Positions 17,401 through 25,566 are shown, counted from the stretch's first letter. The stretch: 64,000 bases of DNA from Rivularia sp. PCC 7116 (GCF_000316665.1 NC_019678.1:2046001-2110000), one strand, 5' to 3'. Numbers and translations are program-made. Notes: generated from the sequence alone by a model not told the origin.

Positions 17401-17927
17401 AGACGATAAAGTTATGGGATATTAGTTCTGGTCAATGCAAAAAAACATTGCTAGGTCATAGGGCTTGGGTTTGGTCAGTTGCCTTTAGTCCTGATGGTAA
17501 GCTACTGGCAAGTACTAGTCCTGATGGGACAATAAGATTGTGGAGTATTAAGGCTAATGAATGTCTCAAAGTTTTACAAGTCAACACAGCTTGGTTGCAG
17601 TTAATTACTTTTAGTCCAGATAACCAGATACTAGCAGGTTGCAACCAAGATTTTACGGTTGAGTTATGGGATGTTAATACGGGACAATACCTTAAAAGCT
17701 TGCAGGGACATACAGGTAGGGTTTGGTCAATCGCTTTTAATCCTAAGAGTCAAACTCTAGTTAGCAGTAGTGAAGATGAGACAATTCGGCTATGGGATAT
17801 AAGAACAGGTGATTGCTTTAAAACAATGAAAGCAAAGAAACCTTACGACCGTATGAATATTAGCAGAATTACAGGTTTAACTAAATCGACTATTGCTATG
17901 CTGAAAACGTTAGGAGGAGTTGATTGA
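14412..17927 (+). CDS. HTH-NB-ARC-pentapeptide-WD40 STAND ATPase
   Basis: 1171 residues. Residues 35-80 form a helix-turn-helix-like unit (TLEEISERCSLYTGTISKIL). Residues 100-480 are an NB-ARC ATPase: Walker A GIGGIGKT at 130-137, Walker B LLVLDN at 207-212, and the GLPL-like NPLALKI. A short pentapeptide-like linker (around residues 525-550, ADLRNV...ANLAKS) leads to 14 WD40 repeats of 42 residues from about residue 557, enough for two seven-bladed propellers. The tail MNISRITGLTKSTIAMLKTLG is the conserved end of this cyanobacterial family. STAND proteins oligomerise on ligand sensing; roles in signalling, apoptosis-like death or phage defence are known for relatives. No effector domain other than the HTH is visible. 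Repeats 3-6 share the most similar DNA. Confidence 0.9.
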   Translation: MSSQKLKRKRGVILTPKGLQKLQQAKLKLEADENFGDRYTLEEISERCSLYTGTISKILNREGGVDRKSIEELFECFKSQIEKIDYLSSNTRIDFGEATCASIFFGRTEELSILEQWILDERCRMVAILGIGGIGKTALSVKFIEQIKENFEYVIWRSLQEAPPVEAVLNNLIQFLSDEQITEVDLPESLRDRVSQLINYLRQHRCLLVLDNMESVLRSGSRAGLYREGYEGYGELIRRVGETVHQSCLMLTSREKPKEVASLKGKFLPVRSLSLNGLKTVEGREIFKVKGLSETDGECIKIIERYVGNPLALKIVATTIQDVFDGNISEFFKQNIVVFGNIRELLEQQFSRLSCLEKDIMYWLAINREPVSLSELREDIVTAVSPQKLLEALESLTRRMLIEKSAASFTLQPVVMEYMIHRLVEQVCEEIETGNIDFFRCYALMKATAKDYVKESQIRIIVEPVIDGLFAVLRSKRNIVNQLCQILAQLREESQLEVGYTAGNIINLLNQLQIDLTGYDFSYLTVWQADLRNVKLHDVNFKNANLAKSVFAETFGGVISVAFSPDAKLWAFGDTKGNIYLREVVNGRQVILCRGHTSWVISLAFSPDGRILASGSGDYTLKLWDVETGQCLQTLAGHDNEVWSVAFSPDGSSISSASDDQTVKLWSISTGECLKTFQGHASWVHSVAFSSNGQMIASGSDDQTVKLWDISTGECLKTLQGHQDGIRAIAICSNDRILASSSEDRTVKLWDINTGECLKTLQGHFNEIYSVDISPQGDLLASGSHDQTIKLWDISTGECLKTLQGHSSSVYSIAFNRQGNLLVSGSYDQTAKLWSVGKNQCLRTLRGYTNQVFSVAFSPDGQTLASGSQDSSVRLWDVSTSQSLQTFQGHCAAIWSVAFSPDGQTLASSSEDRTIRLWDVANRNFLKVFQGHRALVCSVAFSPDGQTLASSSEDQTIRLWDIKTGQVLKILQGHRAAVWSIAFSPDGQTLASGSYDQTIKLWDISSGQCKKTLLGHRAWVWSVAFSPDGKLLASTSPDGTIRLWSIKANECLKVLQVNTAWLQLITFSPDNQILAGCNQDFTVELWDVNTGQYLKSLQGHTGRVWSIAFNPKSQTLVSSSEDETIRLWDIRTGDCFKTMKAKKPYDRMNISRITGLTKSTIAMLKTLGGVD

Positions 17928-17949
17928 ATAACCTTATCGCATGAGAATA

Positions 17950-17982
17950 GTGCGTTAGTAAAGTATCGTAACTATAACGCAC
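17950..17982 (+). terminator. Hairpin after the WD40 gene
   Basis: GTGCGTTA (17950-17957) pairs with TAACGCAC (17975-17982), about 22 bp after the stop codon. A weak T run follows near 17993. The same GTGCGTT/AACGCAC words occur in dispersed cyanobacterial palindromes, so it may be a repeat acting as a terminator. Confidence 0.4.
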
Positions 17983-18426
17983 CCTACAAAATTCTTTAAT
18001 TTAAATGAGTGTTCTATAGCGGTTTTCATTTAAGTGTAATACAAATCTGGCCTTACCAAGTATTTTTTCGGTTTAAAGCCCCCGAAGTTTCTTTAAGCGG
18101 GGGAACCCCGCCAACGAACTTCTCTTCGGATTCATCCGTGGACTATACTCTGTTAAAGCCCCTAAATTCCATTTATGGGGAATTAATTACGAATTACGAA
18201 TTATACTTACCCTCGTTCCCTCTCCTTATTAGGTCTCTCCAATAATTAACTTGAAACCCTTGTAAATACTGGACTAAAACTTAATTTCCCGCAGATGTCT
18301 ATTAAGGAGAGGGCTGTCCCGCTATGACAGGAGCGGGTTAAAAATGTAATGGACTCAACCATTATTAGCTATATTTAGGATAAACCTCTCTTCAGCCCTT
18401 GATTTTGATTAGATAAGATACTTACT
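17983..18426. repeat. Intergenic repeat-rich stretch including tandem heptamers
   Basis: This stretch contains phrases common in cyanobacterial intergenic DNA: a C/G-run block near 18075-18115 (AAGCCCCCGAAG, GCGGGGGAACCCCGCC) able to fold, tandem TTACGAA heptamers at about 18185-18207, and a further inverted block near 18305-18340 (GTCCCGCTATGACAGGAGCGGG). No gene was recognised; the 78-codon frame here is built from repeats. Confidence 0.5.
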
Positions 18427-18792
18427 TTATAGGCAACACCTGCTTATTAGCAAAATCCCTTTTTGGTCAAACTCATTACCTAAAATACTGTCTAAATCAA
18501 CTTCACTATTATTTGAAACCTCGATCTCATTTCCATTAGGTCTACTACTGAAATACTCAATCAAAGCTTCCTGACTGATATCTGTATTCGTGGCATTAGT
18601 TAAATCTTGGGAATTCGAGGTAAAAGGACATGAATTGACTTCGCCTTGATTGAACTGGGTGGATTCAACTTTCGTATGATTCTTTATAGTCTCTCCTGAC
18701 TTTGCATATGTTGGTGACAAAGATGCAGCAGCAATTAAGATGTTTGCCAACAGAGTAGTTGTAATGTAAAAATGCAATTTGTTGTTTAACAT
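18427..18792 (-). CDS. Small exported protein of unknown function
   Basis: 121 residues from the ATG at 18790-18792; the frame extends further upstream, but the added 21 residues would bury the signal peptide. The N-terminus MLNNKLHFYITTTLLANILI followed by AAASLSPTYA is a typical Sec signal peptide with an A-x-A-like cleavage site near residue 30. The mature part is polar, rich in Asn, Ser, Glu and Asp, with three cysteines, two of them adjacent in the C-terminal SRCCL. No ribosome site is clear. I do not recognise a family. The gene lies 256 bp downstream of the haem-oxygenase-like gene on the same strand. It may be a genuine secreted protein; chance cannot be excluded. Confidence 0.45.
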   Translation of the reverse strand: MLNNKLHFYITTTLLANILIAAASLSPTYAKSGETIKNHTKVESTQFNQGEVNSCPFTSNSQDLTNATNTDISQEALIEYFSSRPNGNEIEVSNNSEVDLDSILGNEFDQKGILLISRCCL

Positions 18793-19047
18793 AATTATTG
18801 TTAATGGTGAAATTATTGGTAGCAAATGAACTTGGAAATTTTTGGCGTGCAGCATATATTAGATTTCTTGCACAGATGCAAAATACTAGATATATTGGGT
18901 AGGTTGAAGATTTCAAAAGTTGCCAATTATTAAGTATTACAGATTGTCAAGAAATGCTTTTGTAATATGCTCAAAGGATTATTCCCCTGATAATCTTCGA
19001 TAGTAAGGTTAAAGGCTTTGGAAAAACTATTCTTACTTCCTAGATTA

Positions 19048-19926
19048 TCATGTTAATGAGTAGATCTCATCTTGGGATTGTAGATGTGTATTTGACTCTA
19101 ATGGTTTTAACACATTTTGCAGTTCTTCCTCTGAAATGTAATCTTCCCCAGTTGATCTGAAGTACAACGATGAAGTTTCATAACAGGCTATCGCAATGCG
19201 GAGGCGCTCTTCAGGCACAAGCTCCGCAATCAACTCTACTGTTTCCTCCACATGTTTTACATCAGCACCGAGACTACTGTGTGCGCGCAAACACCGAGTA
19301 GCATGAATACCTGGTGACAGGTGAGTTTCAACCGAATGAATGTGCTTGTCTTGAATACCTGTGGCTATACGTTCCATTGTGTAAGTATAGCCAATAATAC
19401 TGATTGGATTAGGAGCCTGCAAACTTTGAGTAGAATAATTCACCAAGATCGCTGTACTAGGAGGAATGAGTTTTTCTACTACAGCCTTAGCATTGTATCC
19501 CATTGACTGGATGTCGAGCAGAGCAAGTTTATCGTGCCCTAGTTCCTCTCTGGCTTTATTTGTCGCCCACTGGGATAAATTTTGACGGCTCATCTTTTTA
19601 AAACGTTGAGCAGCTTCCTCCATCAATGGCGGGTAAGAGTGAGTTAAATTGTAAGCGCCTGCCAGTTGCCATACCCATTGTGCGGGGGTAAAAACAGGTG
19701 GTCTGTCGTTCGGCTTCGCAGTTTGTAAACCAAGTGCGATCGCCCTATCTAAAAGCTTCCGAGTTTCAGCTATGCTATCTACACCAGCGTTTTGTTTGAT
19801 GGCAAAGCCAGTTCCGCTTTCTGCCGAACCGGGCTGATGCACCCAAATCCGGTTAGCCTTCTTTACTGGAGCTTCATTAGCCGCAAAACTGGCTGATGAA
19901 GTTTCAGTTAAAAAGTCATTACGCAT
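19048..19926 (-). CDS. Haem-oxygenase-like iron-dependent oxidoreductase
   Basis: 292 residues. After about 70 polar residues comes an all-helical domain with AREELGHDKLALLDIQ (E-x3-H), YTYTMERIATG and HSSLGADVKHVEETVELIAEL. The spacing of Glu and His residues on separate helices fits the iron-containing redox enzyme family (Haem_oxygenas_2, the UndA/SznF/CADD superfamily), which uses one or two irons and O2. Relatives carry out N-oxygenation, oxidative decarboxylation or C-C cleavage, often on amino acids or lipids in biosynthetic clusters. It stands alone on the minus strand between the WD40 gene and the ScyB-like gene. The substrate cannot be read from the sequence. The residues 1-70 extension, rich in Ala, Asn and Lys, is unusual for the family. 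Confidence 0.7.
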   Translation of the reverse strand: MRNDFLTETSSASFAANEAPVKKANRIWVHQPGSAESGTGFAIKQNAGVDSIAETRKLLDRAIALGLQTAKPNDRPPVFTPAQWVWQLAGAYNLTHSYPPLMEEAAQRFKKMSRQNLSQWATNKAREELGHDKLALLDIQSMGYNAKAVVEKLIPPSTAILVNYSTQSLQAPNPISIIGYTYTMERIATGIQDKHIHSVETHLSPGIHATRCLRAHSSLGADVKHVEETVELIAELVPEERLRIAIACYETSSLYFRSTGEDYISEEELQNVLKPLESNTHLQSQDEIYSLT

Positions 19927-20950
19927 GATTCGTTTCCTAATTTATAATGGCTACGAAATAAGATAAAGTCATTTGTCAAAAAATTCTTCTTCCTCCAACT
20001 CGTCTTGATAGCAAATTAAAATAAATAGTAATTTCAGACAACTGAAGATAAGGGATTTAATCTGGAAGTTAAGAATGAAAAATCGTATTTTAGCTTTGAG
20101 AATATTACTAATAGTTAGAAAGAGCCGCTTTTTTAATAAAATTCCGATCGAGTATTTGTTAAATTTATAATTTCAATAAATCAAAAGATTTTCTCTTTAG
20201 GCAATCGTGATTCAGTATATATAGAACCCATTTGGGAGCAGGGCAAATGCATCTAAATTTAGAACATAGGCTATTGACTAAACAACTTAGATATGTATCA
20301 AACGACAAAACAAGGTTTACCGTTGAGAGTCTTTTGTCTACTTATAAATATATGGTTCAAAATATAACTCAATTAGTATGCCTGAATGGTACTATTGTAA
20401 GTCTAGTTGAGAATGCAGCCTCCTTAATAACAAGATGTGTTCGCCCTGTTCTCTACCGTGTGGTGCATCGCTATATTGCTTAAGTTCCCTGTTAAATGCT
20501 CGATTGCCACTGGTAAAAACCATTTTGAATTGGCAAGCTAAATACGGTAACACTTTTATCAAAGTTATCAATTAAGTCTCTTCTGGAGCAAATTGACAGT
20601 TTCAGCAATAAATTGATTACTAGATACTGCTGTAATCCTAAAAACATAAAATTGCTTTTGCGCGACTCTCAATAACGCTTGTGCTGAAATGAATTAATTT
20701 CAAAGGCAACAAACTTCTCTTCCAAAAAGAAACACGAACTTTCTGAACCCAATCTGAATAATTATTAATTAGATTAATCAGATTATTCACTTTATTATTG
20801 TAAGGAGTGGAGGAGTAGAATAAGAAGCTAGAACAATTTGCTTCATCAAATGAATATCACCTTTATTTCATAGTATTAAGACTATTTCGAGAGCAATATT
20901 ATCTTGCTATACACTTTCTTAACCCATCGTTATCAAGAGGTATAAGTAAA
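19927..20950. other. 1-kb intergenic region between divergent genes
   Basis: A divergent gap between the haem-oxygenase-like gene (minus) and the dehydrogenase gene (plus). No credible gene: the 83-codon frame at 20232-20483 lacks a ribosome site and family resemblance. Sequences close to 20800-20830 (GGAGTGGAGGAG) are purine-rich. The dehydrogenase has AAGAGG at about 20935-20940. Promoters for both genes must lie here, but boxes cannot be assigned with confidence. Confidence 0.4.
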
Positions 20951-22099
20951 ATGTCAAATATTAAGAGTGCATCGGATAAAAATTTACTTTTTGGTGTTGC
21001 CTATGATGATTTTATTGATCGTATGAATCAAGCCGCCAAAGAAATGGGTCACGAGGATGTTTTCTTTTGCCATGATAAAGAGGCGAATCTGATTGCAATG
21101 ATTGCAATTCATGACAAAGGTTTAGGAGCGGGACAAAGCATGGGTGCAACACGTTTATGGCCTTATACAAACCAGGAACATGCTTTAAAAGACGTTCTTC
21201 GTCTTAGTCGTGGCATGACCTATAAAGCTGCTTGCGCTAATATTCCTGTTGGTGGTGCAAAAGCAGTAATTATTGCTAAACCCGAACAGAAATCAGAGAG
21301 AATGCTTAGAGCATATGGACGTTTTGTCGAGAGTTTAGAGGGACGTTTTATTACAGGTCAAGATGTAAATATATCTACTGAAGATGTTCGAGTAATTCGT
21401 CAAGAAACTAAGCATGTTGTAGGTGTATCAGAAAAATGTGGAGGGCCAGTTCCTATGACTGCTATGGGAGTTGTTCTAGGAATTAAGGCTGCTGTCAAGT
21501 TTCGTTTACATAAAGAAAACCTTAATGGGCTATCTGTTGCAATTCAAGGAGTTGGCAATATAGGAAAAAATCTCTGTCAACAATTGCATGAGCATGGAGT
21601 AAAACTATTTGTAACTGATACAATTAAGGAAAGAGCAGAAGAAGTTAAAGATTTATATGGGGCAATTGTTGTCAACTCAGATGAGATTTATTCTCTTAAC
21701 GTCAATGTTTTCGCCCCTTGTGCTTTAGGAGGGATTCTTAATAGTTCAACTATTCCTCTTATTAAAGCTCCCATTATCGCAGGTGCTGCCAATAATCAGC
21801 TTGAAGATGAACAAATACATAGCAAGCTGCTTGAATCAAAAGGAATACTTTATTGTCCAGACTATGTGATAAACGCTGGAGGATTAATTAATGTTTATAA
21901 TGAGATGATTGACACTGATGAAGAGCATATCCTAAAACAAGTTAATAATATTTACAACACTCTCCTTGATATTTTTAAGATATCTGAAGAAGAGGAAATA
22001 AATACACATGAGGCTGCTAAGCTTCTTGCCGAGGAACGCATTATGAAAGCTAAAAACTTTAATAAGGCTCTACATATGCCTAGTTTATTACTCTCGTAG
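20951..22099 (+). CDS. Glu/Leu/Phe/Val dehydrogenase family protein (ScyB/leucine-dehydrogenase-like)
   Basis: 382 residues. The substrate domain has MGATRLWPY and the catalytic lysine loop IPVGGAKAVI; the NAD domain has VAIQGVGNIGKNL (GxGNxG). The C-terminal PDYVINAGGLINVYNE is the Leu/Phe dehydrogenase signature. The family interconverts L-amino acids and 2-oxo acids with NAD. In cyanobacteria the close relative ScyB oxidises tryptophan to indole-3-pyruvate for scytonemin. Here it stands alone, 900 bp upstream of the LuxE-LuxC operon and on the same strand as the trp genes 12 kb away. It could supply a 2-oxo acid to the chain-extension enzymes or aminate their product (inference). Leucine, valine or tryptophan specificity cannot be told by eye. 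Confidence 0.85.
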   Translation: MSNIKSASDKNLLFGVAYDDFIDRMNQAAKEMGHEDVFFCHDKEANLIAMIAIHDKGLGAGQSMGATRLWPYTNQEHALKDVLRLSRGMTYKAACANIPVGGAKAVIIAKPEQKSERMLRAYGRFVESLEGRFITGQDVNISTEDVRVIRQETKHVVGVSEKCGGPVPMTAMGVVLGIKAAVKFRLHKENLNGLSVAIQGVGNIGKNLCQQLHEHGVKLFVTDTIKERAEEVKDLYGAIVVNSDEIYSLNVNVFAPCALGGILNSSTIPLIKAPIIAGAANNQLEDEQIHSKLLESKGILYCPDYVINAGGLINVYNEMIDTDEEHILKQVNNIYNTLLDIFKISEEEEINTHEAAKLLAEERIMKAKNFNKALHMPSLLLS

Positions 22100-22159
22100 A
22101 AATAAGATTAAGGGTGTTCCCAATAATTCAAACAGAAAATGGAAGCAACATGATAATTA

Positions 22160-22582
22160 TTGGATTTAGCACAATTATATTGTTGTCCGATAGTGATTGA
22201 AAACCTTTCATTCTCTGCAAAGAAGAAACGCATAAGGGAGGAAAATCGTCGTTATGCAAGAATGCTTAATCACTTTGCCGATTCTAAATTCAATGATTTA
22301 ATTCAAAGGCAATGCAACAATTGTGGTATTCAATTAATCAAGGTTAATCCTGCTTACTCCTCATTGATTGGATTGACAAAGTTTATGGCATTGTATGGCA
22401 TGAGTTCCGACACCGCCGCAGGCTTAGTTATAGCTCGTAGAGCAATGGGGCTAAGTGAGTCTGTACCTTCTCAGTTTGCTCTCCCGGCTGTGATGGCTCG
22501 CAGGAGACACGTCTGGGCTTCATACTCAAGAAGAAACTCAATTCGGTACGCCGTCATGAGTTTTATAATCAACAGGTATTGA
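22160..22582 (+). pseudogene. C-terminal remnant of a TnpB-related (IS200/IS605-type) protein
   Basis: A 140-codon frame without its own ATG (opens at a TTG) carries QRQCNNCGIQLIKVNPAYSS followed by IGLTKFMALYGMSSDTAAGL and IARRAMGLSE, the C-terminal RuvC-III-proximal words of TnpB-related accessory proteins of IS605-type elements. The upstream part of the protein is missing and the last 30 residues drift from the family, so this is a decayed fragment. It sits between the dehydrogenase gene and other mobile-element debris. Confidence 0.6.
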
Positions 22583-22610
22583 CAGCGCATCTTAGCAATT
22601 ACTCATCAAG

Positions 22611-22740
22611 GAATGGGTGGACGAAACCCCGAACTGGACGACTTTATGAGGTCTGTAATCCATATGAGAGCAGTGTTAAGGAACTAGGTGAGAATCCTAG
22701 CTGTAATCCGGAACTAGCCGTTAAGGTCGGGTGATAATGA
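22611..22740 (+). ncRNA. Candidate structured RNA block
   Basis: A 130-nt GC-richer island between two transposase remnants. It contains a short perfect stem CTAGG-TGAGAAT-CCTAG at 22684-22700 in a context AAGGAA...GGTGAGAATCC...GCTG that recalls the core of cobalamin riboswitches, although the usual CCGC-x-ACTG part is not convincing. Alternatives are the omega-RNA/right end of the TnpB element immediately upstream, or another intron-like fragment. The downstream luxE-like gene starts 280 bp later. Function unknown; structure suspected from pattern only. Confidence 0.35.
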
Positions 22741-22756
22741 GTAGTTTTATCCAGAT

Positions 22757-22954
22757 TTGGGTACAAATGTCGATTTTTTAAGTAACGGTAAAGGCATTTT
22801 TATTCATATACTAACTGAAGGAAATGGAATGCTGTTAGCTAATTCTACAACCCTAGCTAACGGCAGTGAGAGAGAACGGATATTTCCTCTACTTGATAAA
22901 GTAAAACTAAAAACTAAAAAACGTGGTAGACAACTTAAAAGACTTTACATACTT
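22757..22954 (+). pseudogene. Internal fragment of an IS5-type transposase
   Basis: A frame of about 66 codons reads HILTEGNGMLLANSTTLANG then SERERIFPLLDKVKLKTKKRGRQ, matching the middle of IS5-type DDE transposases (TEGNG-x-P...T-x-ANG-x-ER...PLLD...KRGRP-x-KR). The DDE aspartates on either side are absent. The following sequence degenerates and runs into the leader of the LuxE-like gene. Confidence 0.6.
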
Positions 22955-23022
22955 TGTTTTTTCACAATGACTTTCTTACAGTTGAAGATAAAAATGCAAT
23001 TAATTAAGTGTGAGGTTTGGGC

Positions 23023-24090
23023 ATGATTTCCTACAACGATCCGTTTGTAGCCAAACTTGATGAAGATATCCGATATCTGTTAGAGCATGAAGATCGAAAG
23101 AAAATGGCGGATGTTCGCTCTCGTCTTGAAACTTTAGGTCAATCGAACTGTCCGAGTTTAACTCGTTATTGGCATAAAACCCAAAAAGGTTTCGGGGTAC
23201 CGGATAAAGTATTTAAGGGTGAATCTCCTTATTATTTCCCAGATGCCCCCCCGGTAAAGGTATTTTGTACTAGCGGCACTTCTGGAGCAAAGCCAGGGCG
23301 TTGTTATTATTCTGCCCGTGGCTTAGCCTTAATGGAAGCAGCAGTGATGCAAGCAGCTAAAAAATATTTGATTAAAGACTTAGAAAAACCAGCTATTATT
23401 CGACTCTTGCCCAGCCAACAGGCAGCACCCGAAATGATTATGGCCTATGGGATGGAGCTAATTGCTCGCACCTTTGGAGCAGCACAGTTAAGTCAATCCG
23501 TAGTTACAGAAAGAGGATTTGATAATGACTTATTTGTGAAATTACTTGCTCAAGCACAAGCAGAAGAACGTCCTGTGATCTTGATTGGTGGTTCTTTTGC
23601 TTGTGTGAATGTTATGGATGCTTTGCAACAAGAAAAAATCAAGTTTCAATTGCCTTTAGGTTCACGTATGGTAGATGCAGGCGGGTTTAAAGGACGCTCT
23701 CGCGAGGTAGCTGTACCTATGCTCTATCAGTTAGCTCAAGATGTATTTGGAATTACACCTGAACTTTGTATAAATATTTTTGGCATGACGGAATTAGCGA
23801 GTCAATTGTATGACACCTCTACTTGCAGCTTAGGTCCTCTTGGGGAACGCCCTAAAGCCGGTAGTGCTACTGTTGTACCGTTAGTGCGAAATAGTTTGAC
23901 AATGGAGCCTATCTCGGAAGGGTTAGGGTTGTTAGAGATAGCTGATTTGTGCGTACTTGATCGACCTTATTCTGTTTTAACTGGGGATTTAGCCATTCAG
24001 ACAACAGAAGGAGTTGCAATTGTAGGACGGGCACAGCAAGGAGAGGTTCGCGGCTGCTCCTTAAATCTTGAAGTTATGTCATCCCATTAA
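23023..24090 (+). CDS. LuxE-like acyl-protein synthetase (adenylate-forming)
   Basis: 355 residues from the ATG at 23023, chosen over the upstream TTG at 23017 because GTGAGG lies 8 nt before it. The motif FCTSGTSGAKPGRCYY near residues 82-97 is the ATP-binding P-loop of the acyl-protein synthetase (LuxE) branch of adenylate-forming enzymes. INIFGMTELASQLYD near residue 250 is the A5-like motif. LuxE activates a carboxylic acid with ATP and passes the acyl group to a cysteine of itself and then LuxC. At 355 residues it matches LuxE. The next gene, 15 bp downstream, is LuxC-like, so the pair should form a carboxylate reductase complex. No luxA, luxB or luxD is present, so this is not a bioluminescence operon; the acid is probably made by the downstream chain-extension enzymes (inference). 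Confidence 0.85.
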   Translation: MISYNDPFVAKLDEDIRYLLEHEDRKKMADVRSRLETLGQSNCPSLTRYWHKTQKGFGVPDKVFKGESPYYFPDAPPVKVFCTSGTSGAKPGRCYYSARGLALMEAAVMQAAKKYLIKDLEKPAIIRLLPSQQAAPEMIMAYGMELIARTFGAAQLSQSVVTERGFDNDLFVKLLAQAQAEERPVILIGGSFACVNVMDALQQEKIKFQLPLGSRMVDAGGFKGRSREVAVPMLYQLAQDVFGITPELCINIFGMTELASQLYDTSTCSLGPLGERPKAGSATVVPLVRNSLTMEPISEGLGLLEIADLCVLDRPYSVLTGDLAIQTTEGVAIVGRAQQGEVRGCSLNLEVMSSH

Positions 24091-24105
24091 TGGGGAGTTT
24101 AAACA

Positions 24106-25566
24106 ATGCACAACGAAATTTCTTATTTACCATCTTGGTTAAAGTCAGTTCAAATAGAAAATTTACAGTTGTATTCTAATGATAAGGATGGAGAAGCTTG
24201 GATTTGCACGCGTCCAAAAGCTGGATGTTGGGCTGATGTGGGGGTCGGTTTACAGGCGGCACGCGAACGCTTACAGTCACTATCAATCAAGCAGATTATA
24301 GAGTCCATTGGTCAGGTTGCTCAGCAGTGGTTAGATCCAGATTTTCAACCGAGAATAGATACTATTGAGCGTGTAGCTCAGTCTAGTTTATTTTCACCAG
24401 AGTCGGTGGCCGAAAGTTTTGATGTAGAACTGCGTAATTATTTGCCTGGTTATTTATGGAAGGTATTGTACAGAGAGCTAGTCGATCCGCAGGTTTTAGA
24501 TTGCTTTCGGCAAGATATTCACCTCAAGGGGTATGCTCGAGCATTAGGACCCAAAACTACTTTATCTATTTTTACCGGAAATGTACCTGGTTTACCCGCC
24601 TTATCTATGGTGCGGTCTTTATTAGTTAAAAGCCCCATTATTGCTAAGGTCGCTTCGGGAGAACCTTGTTTCGCCGCAGCCTTCGCCAAAACTTTGGCCG
24701 AAGTCGAGCCGATATTTGGTGAATCTATAGTATGTACCTATTGGCGACGGGATGAAGAATCTTATTTTTCAGAGGTTTTGACTCAGGCCGACGCAGTGAT
24801 TGCTTATGGTAGTGATGCAGCCTGTGCAAAAATTCGTAAACAAATACAGCTAGGTCAAGCTTACTTTGAACATGGACATAAATTTTCTCTGGGATTAGTA
24901 GATGAGTCATACATCGAACATTTTGGCGAGCAACAATTGGCTAAAGCGATTGCCAGAGATACTTGTGTTTTTAATCAGCAAGCTTGTATTGCGCCTCAAA
25001 TATATTGCGTAGTAGGACCAGAATCCCTAGCAGAGCGTTTGGCCGAAAAAACTGCTAAGGCATTAGCAGACTATGAACAGAAAGTACCATTAGGTAATTT
25101 ATTACCTAATGATGCTGCTGCTTTACAAATGAAGCGTGCTACTTTACAGTGGCAAGCGGCTTTGCAAGACAAGCTGAGCTTGTGGCAAAGTACTAATAGT
25201 CTAGCCTGGACATTGACAATTCAGTCGCAGATTTCTAGTCACCAGGGTGGTCATCGACGTTATTTGAGTTTGATTTCAGTCCCGGATTTGGCTACTGTTA
25301 TGGCACAATTACGACCTATTGCACAACAGGATTACTTGCAAAATGTGGCATTGGGTTTAGTTGGAGCAAATTTGATTTCTACAGCAGAACAACTAGCACA
25401 GTTGGGAGCTACACGTATTTGCCAACCAGGTCGTATGGTCGATCCCAGCATGATGTGGCGTCATGATGGCCGCGTATGTGTGAGTGAACTTTTGCACTGG
25501 TGCGATGTCGAAATGCATGAGGATTGGCAAATCTCAGGAGAGAAAAATGGTACAAGCATCTACTAA
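24106..25566 (+). CDS. LuxC-like acyl reductase (aldehyde-forming)
   Basis: 486 residues of the LuxC family in the aldehyde dehydrogenase superfamily. Visible elements are the nucleotide-binding stretch LSIFTGNVPGLPALSMVRSL and the catalytic cysteine Cys294 in FNQQACIAPQ. Known LuxC enzymes take the acyl group from LuxE onto this cysteine and reduce it with NADPH to the aldehyde. The gene follows LuxE by 15 bp and its last 20 bp overlap the next gene, so expression is coupled. A second catalytic route (acyl-CoA substrate) is possible. The substrate is unlikely to be a long fatty acid here, since the operon also encodes 2-oxo-acid elongation enzymes. The family assignment is firm, the substrate is not. 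Confidence 0.85.
   Translation: MHNEISYLPSWLKSVQIENLQLYSNDKDGEAWICTRPKAGCWADVGVGLQAARERLQSLSIKQIIESIGQVAQQWLDPDFQPRIDTIERVAQSSLFSPESVAESFDVELRNYLPGYLWKVLYRELVDPQVLDCFRQDIHLKGYARALGPKTTLSIFTGNVPGLPALSMVRSLLVKSPIIAKVASGEPCFAAAFAKTLAEVEPIFGESIVCTYWRRDEESYFSEVLTQADAVIAYGSDAACAKIRKQIQLGQAYFEHGHKFSLGLVDESYIEHFGEQQLAKAIARDTCVFNQQACIAPQIYCVVGPESLAERLAEKTAKALADYEQKVPLGNLLPNDAAALQMKRATLQWQAALQDKLSLWQSTNSLAWTLTIQSQISSHQGGHRRYLSLISVPDLATVMAQLRPIAQQDYLQNVALGLVGANLISTAEQLAQLGATRICQPGRMVDPSMMWRHDGRVCVSELLHWCDVEMHEDWQISGEKNGTSIY

Noticed and set aside
18009-18245. 78-codon frame after the WD40 gene
   Set aside because: It is made of known-style intergenic repeats (CCCCCGAAG blocks and TTACGAA heptamers).
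20232-20483. 83-codon plus-strand frame between divergent genes
   Set aside because: No ribosome site, no recognisable domain, codon use like the surrounding non-coding DNA.
22611-22740. Confident cobalamin riboswitch
   Set aside because: The GGTGAGAATCC-like stem-loop resembles the core, but the rest of the consensus is poor and a mobile-element origin is as likely. Kept only as a structured RNA candidate.
23023-25566. Bioluminescence (lux) operon
   Set aside because: luxE- and luxC-like genes are present but luxA, luxB and luxD are absent, and the following genes encode 2-oxo acid elongation enzymes.
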